20,908 nt of DNA from Clostridium sp. UBA3947 (GTDB lineage Bacteria > Bacillota > Clostridia > Clostridiales > Clostridiaceae). Below the pieces are notes generated by a model. The model worked only from the letters and a program-made list of their open reading frames with translations. It made no database searches and was not told where the DNA came from. This document shows, piece by piece, positions 15,620 to 20,908 of the stretch. The position numbers and the translations under genes are program-made. How positions within the stretch are numbered: the first letter of the stretch is position 1; every line of letters starts with the position of its first letter. The stretch lies in NCBI GenBank assembly GCA_002385545.1, contig DGDR01000098.1, positions 1-20,908 on the forward strand, read 5' to 3'.

Positions 15620-15639
15620 CAAATATTTTTTAAGAATCT

Positions 15640-15655
15640 CTATAATAAATTAGAC
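15640..15655. promoter_or_regulatory. weaker candidate operator before nitroreductase
   Basis: CTATAAT-AA-ATTAGAC has the same 7-2-7 layout as operators 1 and 2. The right half is the exact complement of the GTCTAAT half of operator 1, and the left half is degenerate. It overlaps the -35 box of the nitroreductase promoter, so the BlaI-like protein may control both directions. Confidence 0.45.
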
Positions 15656-15679
15656 TTTGAAATATGATATTTATATAAT
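15650..15679 (+). promoter_or_regulatory. promoter of the nitroreductase gene
   Basis: TTAGAC (15650-15655), an 18-base spacer, and TATAAT (15674-15679). The spacer contains the 23-base stretch shared with 8813-8835. Confidence 0.6.
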
Positions 15680-15715
15680 TATCTTAGGGTTTAAAATATG
15701 GAAAGGGTGGTAACA

Positions 15716-16234
15716 ATGGAATTTTTGGAACTAGCGAAAAAGCGTTATGCTGTTAGAAAGTATGAAGATAAGAAGGTAGAAGAGGAAAAGATAAAAAAGA
15801 TATTAGAAGCTGCTAGGATTGCGCCTACCGCTGCTAATAGACAGCCTCAGAGACTTATAGTAGTACAGGAGGAAGAAGGTCTAAACAAGATAAAGAAGGC
15901 TGCTAATATCTATGGAGCTCCCTTAGCTATAATCGTTTGCGGAGACAAGGATGCCGTTTGGAAGAGACAACTAGATGGCAAGGATGCTCTAGATATAGAT
16001 ACAACTATTGCAACAGACCATATGATGCTAGAAGCAGCGGATCTTGGCCTTGGAAGCCTGTGGGTATGTGCCTTTAATCCAAATATAATAAGAGAGGAAT
16101 TTAATTTACCAGAAAATATAGAGCCAGTGAACATTTTAGCAATTGGCTATGCAGCAGGAGAACCAGCTTCTCCAGATAGACACAATGAGACACGAAAACC
16201 TCTAGAACATATAGTACGTTACGAAAGCTTTTAG
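15716..16234 (+). CDS. nitroreductase-family FMN oxidoreductase
   Basis: 172 residues, in the short class of the family. Such enzymes bind FMN as dimers in the cytoplasm and reduce nitro groups, quinones or other electron acceptors with NAD(P)H. FMN-phosphate contacts are expected from the N-terminal KKRYAVRKY. The conserved PTAANRQPQRL and the glycine-rich GLGSLWVCAF region follow, and the C-terminus has the AIGYAAGEP stretch with a final basic segment. The ATG at 15716 is preferred over one 18 bases upstream because AAAGGGTGG lies just before it. It is divergent from the BlaI-like repressor and shares a control region with it, so its expression may respond to the same signal. The natural substrate is unknown. 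Confidence 0.9.
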   Translation: MEFLELAKKRYAVRKYEDKKVEEEKIKKILEAARIAPTAANRQPQRLIVVQEEEGLNKIKKAANIYGAPLAIIVCGDKDAVWKRQLDGKDALDIDTTIATDHMMLEAADLGLGSLWVCAFNPNIIREEFNLPENIEPVNILAIGYAAGEPASPDRHNETRKPLEHIVRYESF

Positions 16235-16276
16235 TATTTATAAAAAATATAAACAAGATTATCAGCATATAAATGT

Positions 16277-16303
16277 CGCCTGTTTATCAGGCGGAACTTT
16301 TTA
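16277..16303 (+). terminator. terminator of the nitroreductase gene
   Basis: CGCCTG-TTTAT-CAGGCG (16277-16293) followed by GAACTTTTTATT. It lies about 40 bases after the stop codon. Confidence 0.85.
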
Positions 16304-16438
16304 TTGTATAGGAAATTATATAATTTTAAGGGAATAGAGTGTTCTAAATATCAATATTAAGGCTGTTTATTAATAATGTTTCTGTTATTGAAAAATAAAA
16401 AAATATTAAATTTTGCATTCTACAAAATTTTCCTTGGT

Positions 16439-16484
16439 ATCTGACTTCTGACATCCGACAGCTAAAACGCCACAGCATTTTTTA
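16439..16484 (-). repeat. dispersed intergenic repeat with GATGTCAGA units, copy 2
   Basis: Read on the minus strand: an A-run, TGCTGTGGC, TTTTAG, GATGTCAGA and AGTCAGA, the same order as 5276-5350. The flanking 16304-16590 is AT-rich with no gene I can support. A TATAAT at 16567-16572 may be the -10 box for the small gene at 16611. Confidence 0.5.
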
Positions 16485-16610
16485 CTAGCACTGTCTAAAA
16501 AACTGTACTTCTGTCAATAATTTAAAAGAAAAAGAAGTTAGGCTGGAAAGAGAAAGAATTTTAGCTTATAATATATAAAAACACGACTAGAAAAGATATT
16601 GGAGGCAAAG

Positions 16611-16907
16611 ATGATTGATCAATTCATGAATACCTATATTATTAACACCATTTTAAGCATACTTCTTATAGTGAATTCAATAGTATTTCAAAATAAATAC
16701 CCAGAGATGTTTTCAGATCTAGGAGAGGAAGAGGATAAGGCTGGAAAAGCAAATATCGGCATTTCAGATGGTAAGCAAAAAAATGGACTGCTTCTGATTT
16801 TAGCCTTTATTCTATTCACACCTTATATAAATATGATAGTAGCCGTAATTATGGCAGTTAGTACCTTTTTAAATGTATATAAGTATAAGAAAAATAGGGA
16901 ACGGTAA
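16611..16907 (+). CDS. small two-helix membrane protein, unrecognised
   Basis: 98 residues, with GGAGG five bases before the ATG. Two hydrophobic helices (about 8-26 and 58-86) flank a polar, acidic loop (LGEEEDKAGKANIG), and the tail is basic (YKYKKNRER), consistent with both termini in the cytoplasm. No family is recognised. It is an isolated gene with a weak TATAAT upstream. The terminator hairpin that follows is shared with the convergent gene. Confidence 0.7.
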   Translation: MIDQFMNTYIINTILSILLIVNSIVFQNKYPEMFSDLGEEEDKAGKANIGISDGKQKNGLLLILAFILFTPYINMIVAVIMAVSTFLNVYKYKKNRER

Positions 16908-16940
16908 AAAAAGTGGACAAATTGCATGTGCAAATTAAAA

Positions 16941-16984
16941 AAGAACCCTGCTGGCTGAAGATTATCAGTAAGCAGGGGATTCTT
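16941..16984. terminator. terminator between convergent genes
   Basis: AAGAA plus CCCTGCT (16941-16952) pairs with AGCAGGG plus TTCTT (16971-16984), with a two-base bulge. On the minus strand it is followed by TTTTTTAAT, giving a strong terminator for the gene ending at 16990. On the plus strand the tail is weaker, but it may end the small membrane gene as well. Confidence 0.75.
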
Positions 16985-16989
16985 GTATC

Positions 16990-17703
16990 TTATTTAAATT
17001 CAATAGAGGCTAAAATTTGCTTAGCGTCATCTTCTGTAAGGTTTTTAATCAAGATAGTACAACTAGTATTATCATCAGGAAATACTAGCAAATTTATATC
17101 AGAATCTCCACTGTGCATAAAGCCTTTCAAATTTTTGGATTCAAAATAGTATATCTTTTTAGGCTTGCCAGGTACAAGTAGAGTTTTACAGGTCAAGGCA
17201 ATTTTACAAGTAGTGATATCAGCAAATGAGGAAGTCAAAGATAACTTATTAGGCGTATAGCTGTAGAAAGTTTTTAGAAATTCATATCCTGAAGAATAAA
17301 GATCTGAACCGAAAACCTTCTTAGCTTGCTTTCTTGTTGAAGAGTCTAAGGTGCTTGCCCAATCTTCAGTAAAAAATTCTGATACATTTGTATTGATAAC
17401 ATACTTGTCATCATCAAAAGATGCCTTAGCGATTTCACCGCTTGAAGTAGATTTTTTTTCAACTTTACCATTTTCTATAGGAATAATATATTTTATTTGA
17501 TCAGTTTCTATTGCAGTGTGCTTATCTCCTTTAACTTGGACTTTGTCTAAATCCAGTTTTTCTAGTTCAATATAAGCAGTTTCATATTTATAAAATTGAT
17601 CGTCAATTTTTTCGATTAAGTAAAATTTAATGCCAAAAACGATGCCTATACCAACTATAAGAAACAAAACTGATGCTATAATTATTTTCTTTAATTTGCT
17701 CAT
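16990..17703 (-). CDS. N-terminally anchored extracytoplasmic protein, unrecognised
   Basis: 237 residues from the preferred ATG. The start MSKLKK is followed by an uninterrupted hydrophobic helix (about 7-28, IIIASVLFLIVGIGIVFGI), without a lipobox cysteine, so it is a signal anchor or uncleaved signal. The remaining 205 residues are soluble, beta-rich and Lys/Asp-rich. Four Cys residues lie in the second half: two in TTCKIALTCK, one in TSCTI and none elsewhere paired clearly. An ATG 12 bases upstream is an equally possible start: TAGGG precedes it, while GGGGGG precedes the chosen one. No domain is recognised. Its promoter is clear and it appears monocistronic. Confidence 0.72.
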   Translation of the reverse strand: MSKLKKIIIASVLFLIVGIGIVFGIKFYLIEKIDDQFYKYETAYIELEKLDLDKVQVKGDKHTAIETDQIKYIIPIENGKVEKKSTSSGEIAKASFDDDKYVINTNVSEFFTEDWASTLDSSTRKQAKKVFGSDLYSSGYEFLKTFYSYTPNKLSLTSSFADITTCKIALTCKTLLVPGKPKKIYYFESKNLKGFMHSGDSDINLLVFPDDNTSCTILIKNLTEDDAKQILASIEFK

Positions 17704-17745
17704 AAAACCCCCCATAAACCCTATAATTTTATCAAATGAGACAAT

Positions 17746-17774
17746 ATTTTACCATAAATATAAATAGTAAACAA
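17746..17774 (-). promoter_or_regulatory. promoter of the anchored protein gene, with direct repeats
   Basis: On the minus strand TTGTTT (17774-17769), 17 bases, then TGG-TAAAAT (17746-17751 is the hexamer), an extended -10. The -35 and the -10 each lie inside an identical 11-base word (17741-17751 and 17771-17781, ACAATATTTTA on the plus strand). These repeats are 30 bases apart and may also be regulator sites. Confidence 0.6.
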
Positions 17775-17853
17775 TATTTTAAGGGCAGTGGGATGAAATT
17801 TGCTTTTTACATAAGGAGTTTTTATAAGAAATATGTATTCTATTGTAGATATA

Positions 17854-18223
17854 TTATTTTATGCTTGAAGTAACAATGTTAAAAGTTGTACTAGTAGCAA
17901 TAACTCCTATCATGGCTGCTTGCTCATGAGCGATTAATATGGCATTAATGCTATTGCCTATAGTAATAGGTAGCAGGCCCCTTTGATATTCATCTATATA
18001 GGAGCTAAATACTATGCTAGCGGCAAACAGAGCCCTAATATCCGAGTCCATACTCCAAAAACCAAAGCCTGACTTGCTATAAATATAATCATAAACTTCA
18101 TTTTAGCAATGGAGGAATCCCAGTTATCTAGAGAAGAGTTCTTGATTATAGTATAGGCTGCCAAGGTAGATAAAAGCAGTTTTTAAAGCCAGCTTTTCTT
18201 AAATTTTTATAAACATATGTCAT
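17854..18223 (-). pseudogene. frameshifted remnant of a small membrane protein gene
   Basis: The minus strand carries protein-like segments in successive frames. First comes MTYVYKNLRKAGFK from 18223. Then LLLSTLAAYTIIKNSSLDNW and a hydrophobic segment KMKFMIIFIASQALVFGVW follow in another frame. Last is a 65-codon frame ending at 17854 with SDIRALFAASIVFSSYIDEY and GLLPITIGNSINAILIAHEQ. Joining them needs two frameshifts, one near an A-run and one near 18050. The result would be a protein of about 120 residues with two or three hydrophobic helices. No ribosome site or family is recognised, so this could also be chance reading of non-coding DNA. Confidence 0.35.
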
Positions 18224-18428
18224 AGCTGTAAATTGTTTTGTTAAGTTGCTTTGAAAAAATAAGGGCTATTTTAATTGAATAAAGTTACTTTCCATTAAAT
18301 TTATCTTAAATCTTAAAGCTTCATCAATATAAAACATCTCCTAAACCATGTTATAAGTTATGTTGTATCATATGGCTAATAGGATTAGAATAGTTTTCCG
18401 CTATTTTAGAATATATTACAAAAACTAG
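18224..18428. other. intergenic stretch without recognised genes
   Basis: Together with 17782-17853 this fills the gap between the anchored protein and the AAA+ gene. It is AT-rich and holds the second 17-base repeat copy (18280-18296) but no open frame that I can support. Confidence 0.5.
18280..18296. repeat. 17-base dispersed repeat, copy 2
   Basis: Identical to 162-178 (TAAAGTTACTTTCCATT), in the same orientation. Both copies have TTATCTTAAA or TATCTTAAA within 25 bases, on opposite sides. Confidence 0.4.
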
Positions 18429-18457
18429 TTGGGAATATATGTAATATATGTTATAAT
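18429..18457 (+). promoter_or_regulatory. promoter of the AAA+ ATPase gene
   Basis: TTGGGA (18429-18434), 17 bases, then TGT-TATAAT (18449-18457), an extended -10. It leaves a leader of about 95 bases. Confidence 0.65.
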
Positions 18458-18560
18458 CTATTATATGAAATTCGATTCTAGGTAAAGCTAAATTAGAAGC
18501 TTTGAAGACTTATAATGAGACGGTAAAACGAGGATAAAAAAATGGGAAGGTGACTGATGC

Positions 18561-19973
18561 ATGAGATTTATGGCCGATAATAGAAGAACAACAGAAGATA
18601 CTTTTATTAACAGAGGGGGCTATAATGAAATTGAATGTAGCTATACTGTTGTTCCAGAAAAGCCTGAAAAGGAGATGGTTCAGCTGGCAACCTATGGACA
18701 AGATTCTAGGGGTCTCCGTAAAGCAGGAAGAATGATTTCTCCTAAAGAGGAAAGAAGCCGATTATTATTAGAGTTATTCATTGAAAATCAAGTTATGCAG
18801 GCTAAGAAGCTTAAAGAAGAAAGAGAAGAAAAATACAATTATATACCACAGGATAGGGAAAAGACCTATGTAGGGGCAAATAAGAACACTAGAGAAATTG
18901 TATTAGACATAGCTAATTATATTAGTCAAAAGGGCTTTGTCTATTCCAATGAAGACGTATTCAATTTTTATCTGGCCTTAAAAACTAAACCTTTCTTAAT
19001 ACTTACAGGAATAAGCGGCACTGGTAAGACAAAGTTGGTAAAGCTATTTGCTGAAGCGGTGGGAGCTACTGAAGAAAATGGAAGATTTAAAATGATTTCT
19101 GTTAGACCAGAGTGGAAGGATAGTTCAGACCTTTTTGGATATAAGGATCAAAAGCAGACTTTTGTACCGGGGCAGCTGACATCAATTATAATGGAGGCCA
19201 TAAAACTTGAAAATAGAAATAAACCTTTCTTTGTATGCTTAGATGATATGAACTTAGCAAGAGTTGAGGATTATCTTAGCCACTATTTAAGTTTAATAGA
19301 ATCTAGGGAGTTTAAAGGCAGGGATATAGTAACTAGTCCCTTGTTTTCAGAGGCTTATGCTAGAGAAGATCTCTCATATGGCAATTTGTATTTGCCAGAT
19401 AACCTTTATTTAATTGGCACTGTTAACATGGATAGTGAGGATAATAATTTGAGTCGAAAGGTGTTAGATAGAGCTAATGTTATAGAGCTTTCTCAGGTAA
19501 ATCTGCATCAACTAAACTTCAGTAGATATACTACTAGTTCTATTCAAATGGACAACGACTTTTTTAAAACAAGATTTCTGCATATTTCTGATGCTATAGA
19601 GCAAGATAGAACCTATGTTGAATATATTAACGAAAAAATAATAGCCATAAATAATATATTAAAAAAAGGAAACAGAGCCTTTGGTTATAGGGTTCGTGAT
19701 GAAATTATCTTTTATATGCTGGAAAACAAAATTAGCGGTATTATTGAGAATGAAAATACTGCTTTTGACTATGCCATTATGCACAAAATACTTCCTTCCA
19801 TTAGGGGGAAGGATGATAAGCTAAAATATATCCTTATTGAGCTTTACAATTACTGCAATCCATCTAGGCAAATTTCTGTTGCCTCCAATTATGTTGATGA
19901 TGCAGAAAGGTTTGCAGATTATGCTAGATATAAGAGGAGTGCAGGAAAGATAGCAGAGATGCTAAATAAGTAA
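18561..19973 (+). CDS. McrB-like AAA+ ATPase
   Basis: 470 residues. The N-terminal 110 residues are polar and partly coiled-coil-like (MISPKEERSRLL, then QAKKLKEEREEK), with no recognised DNA- or base-binding domain. The AAA+ module (about 115-330) has Walker A GISGTGKT (150-157), Walker B LDDMNLARVE with D228/D229, sensor-1 GTVNMD and an arginine-finger region LDRANVIEL. The MNLARVEDYLSHYLSLIES stretch is typical of the McrB/AAA_5 branch. The C-terminal 140 residues are helical and carry no nuclease motif. McrB proteins normally work with an McrC nuclease; none follows in view. A terminator separates this gene from the secretion ATPase gene downstream, so it is transcribed alone. Its role may be defence, remodelling, or an accessory to the neighbouring secretion locus; none of these is proven. 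Confidence 0.85.
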   Translation: MRFMADNRRTTEDTFINRGGYNEIECSYTVVPEKPEKEMVQLATYGQDSRGLRKAGRMISPKEERSRLLLELFIENQVMQAKKLKEEREEKYNYIPQDREKTYVGANKNTREIVLDIANYISQKGFVYSNEDVFNFYLALKTKPFLILTGISGTGKTKLVKLFAEAVGATEENGRFKMISVRPEWKDSSDLFGYKDQKQTFVPGQLTSIIMEAIKLENRNKPFFVCLDDMNLARVEDYLSHYLSLIESREFKGRDIVTSPLFSEAYAREDLSYGNLYLPDNLYLIGTVNMDSEDNNLSRKVLDRANVIELSQVNLHQLNFSRYTTSSIQMDNDFFKTRFLHISDAIEQDRTYVEYINEKIIAINNILKKGNRAFGYRVRDEIIFYMLENKISGIIENENTAFDYAIMHKILPSIRGKDDKLKYILIELYNYCNPSRQISVASNYVDDAERFADYARYKRSAGKIAEMLNK

Positions 19974-20071
19974 GAATAAGAGCTATAGTATTATGGTTAA
20001 TAATTAGCGGAATATACCTTCCTCAATGCCTTATTAAAACAAGGTGTAAAGTGAATTGGCCATATGATAGC

Positions 20072-20104
20072 AGGTTCCAGATATCTTATATCTAGTTCCA
20101 ACCT
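20072..20104 (+). other. inverted repeat before a terminator
   Basis: AGGTT-CC-AGATAT-CTT-ATATCT-AGTTCC-AACCT can fold as a two-part stem (20072-20076 with 20100-20104, and 20079-20084 with 20088-20093). It lies between the AAA+ gene and its terminator and may stabilise the 3' end of that transcript. The rest of 19974-20071 shows no gene. Confidence 0.45.
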
Positions 20105-20116
20105 CAGACTTCTAAT

Positions 20117-20137
20117 AGCGCAGTAGCGCTTTTTTTT
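20117..20137 (+). terminator. terminator after the AAA+ gene
   Basis: AGCGC-AGTA-GCGCT (20117-20130) followed by a run of T. The stem is short but GC-rich, with a tetraloop. It lies about 145 bases after the AAA+ stop codon and before the promoter of the next gene. Confidence 0.8.
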
Positions 20138-20181
20138 ATGTATCAAAATGGGAAAGGATGTAACTAATTAATTAACATATA

Positions 20182-20210
20182 TTTACAACTTGCCCTATAA
20201 AATATATAAT
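20182..20210 (+). promoter_or_regulatory. promoter of the EssC-like gene
   Basis: TTTACA (20182-20187), 17 bases, TATAAT (20205-20210). The leader of about 70 bases contains a perfect seven-base-pair hairpin, CTATAGA-TGAAC-TCTATAG (20247-20265), ending about 12 bases before the AGGTGAG ribosome site. Confidence 0.75.
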
Positions 20211-20287
20211 AGCACAATAAGTGGATAAAATTGTAAAAAGTTTTCCCTATAGATGAACTCTATAGAATGGTCAGATAGGTGAGAGAA

Positions 20288-20908
20288 ATGATAGTTACCC
20301 TGATGAAAAAGAGAAAAATAAATACCATTACTTTACCAGAAAAAGTAGGAGGACAGTACTGGTTACAGGATGATAACGAGCTTGGCAAGAGCTTTGATTT
20401 GATAAGTATTGAAGGTGTCAATGGTCAATGGATATTGAAGTCAAATAAAAATGCTAGAGTTATTAATTCAAATCAGGAAAGTCTAAAAAGTATTATTTTA
20501 GAGCCTATGAACTTTTATGCGTTAAAGCTTGCTAATAGTCAGGAAAATGCTTTTTTGTTCACAGAGCCTATAACTAATAATAGGCAGTGCTATAAGAAAT
20601 ATATGGTAAAGGAAGGCTACAATTTATTAATTGGTAGATCTGAAAGAAATGACATTGTCTTTAATAATAAATTTGTATCATCTACTCATGCAAAATTGGT
20701 CTTATATAAAAATCAGTGGACTATTACCGATTTGAATAGTGCTAATGGAACCTTTGTTAATAGTTATCGGGTTACTAATAAAATACTAGTTCCTGGGGAT
20801 GTAATATATATTTTTGGCTTGAAGATTATACTAGGGAATGGTTTTATAGCTATTAATAACCCTGATGGACAGGTAACCTGCAAGGGAGAGGCATTAAAGG
20901 AGTTTATT
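20288..20908 (+). CDS. essC: EssC-like type VII secretion ATPase, N-terminal part
   Basis: The first 207 codons are present and the frame runs off the right edge without a stop. AGGTGAG precedes the ATG. Residues 1-95 match the start of Firmicute EssC/YukB proteins: TLPEKVGGQYWLQDD, then FDLISIEGVNGQWILKS, a degenerate FHA-like domain. Residues about 100-190 form a canonical FHA domain with G116-R117-S118, S131 and H134 in VSSTHA, and N153-G154 in SANGTF. In the full protein, membrane helices and FtsK/SpoIIIE ATPase modules should follow; they are not visible. EssC is the membrane motor that exports WXG100 and LXG proteins. The assignment rests on the N-terminus only; another FHA protein is possible but less likely. 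It has its own promoter, so it may be the first gene of the secretion operon. Confidence 0.78.
   Translation, partial: MIVTLMKKRKINTITLPEKVGGQYWLQDDNELGKSFDLISIEGVNGQWILKSNKNARVINSNQESLKSIILEPMNFYALKLANSQENAFLFTEPITNNRQCYKKYMVKEGYNLLIGRSERNDIVFNNKFVSSTHAKLVLYKNQWTITDLNSANGTFVNSYRVTNKILVPGDVIYIFGLKIILGNGFIAINNPDGQVTCKGEALKEFI

Noticed and set aside
18561..19973. McrBC restriction system
   Set aside because: Only an McrB-like ATPase is present; no McrC nuclease or modified-base-binding domain is visible, so the restriction label is not supported.

Overview
The window looks like chromosomal DNA of a low-GC Firmicute, most likely Clostridium sensu lato. The evidence is AT-rich intergenic DNA, strong GGAGG-type ribosome sites, heavy use of AGA and ATA codons, and gene families typical of clostridia: a ferritin-VIT fusion, a BlaI/M56 pair with a DUF4825-like domain, and a Firmicute-type EssC. 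The species cannot be named from sequence alone. There is no rRNA, tRNA, CRISPR array or intact insertion sequence. Most of the window reads as ordinary chromosome in short, separately terminated units.

Layout, left to right. (1) 239-1414: a membrane-anchored SGNH-fold protein whose catalytic Ser and His positions are both replaced. (2) 1454-5084, minus strand: a four-gene signalling/transport unit (OmpR-type response regulator, ABC ATPase, ABC-2 permease, sensor kinase). It converges on gene 1 and shares a bidirectional terminator with it. (3) 5501-6355, minus: a ferritin-like/VIT membrane protein, probably for iron or manganese handling. (4) 6715-7581: an unrecognised two-helix membrane protein. 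(5) 7821-11380: a ROK-family glucokinase and a GH31 alpha-glucosidase, separated by a 215-base spacer that can fold into a strong branched RNA. Together they could release glucose from alpha-glucosides in the cytoplasm and phosphorylate it. (6) 11664-13139, minus: SelO, a protein AMPylase.

(7) 13326-15547, minus: a BlaI-type repressor and an M56 metallopeptidase sensor, driven by a promoter whose -10 region is covered by a dyad operator. A second dyad lies just downstream. A third, weaker one overlaps the promoter of the divergent nitroreductase (15716-16234), so these genes may form one regulon. (8) 16611-17703: a small membrane protein and a convergent anchored extracytoplasmic protein, both unrecognised. 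(9) 17716-18560: a long gap with a decayed gene remnant. (10) 18561-19973: an McrB-like AAA+ ATPase with no McrC visible. (11) 20288 to the right edge: the start of an FHA-domain protein best read as EssC, the motor ATPase of a Firmicute type VII secretion system, with its own promoter. The rest of that locus should lie beyond the window.

Several intergenic repeats are dispersed through the window: a GGGGACGGTTC family clustered around 11.5 kb and 13.2 kb, a GATGTCAGA-containing family at 5.3 and 16.45 kb, a 23-base promoter-region match at 8.8 and 15.66 kb, and a 17-base match at 0.16 and 18.28 kb. The best candidates for undescribed biology are the branched leader before the GH31 gene, the BlaI-type regulon with its DUF4825-like sensor, the catalytically stripped SGNH protein, and the AAA+ ATPase beside the type VII locus.
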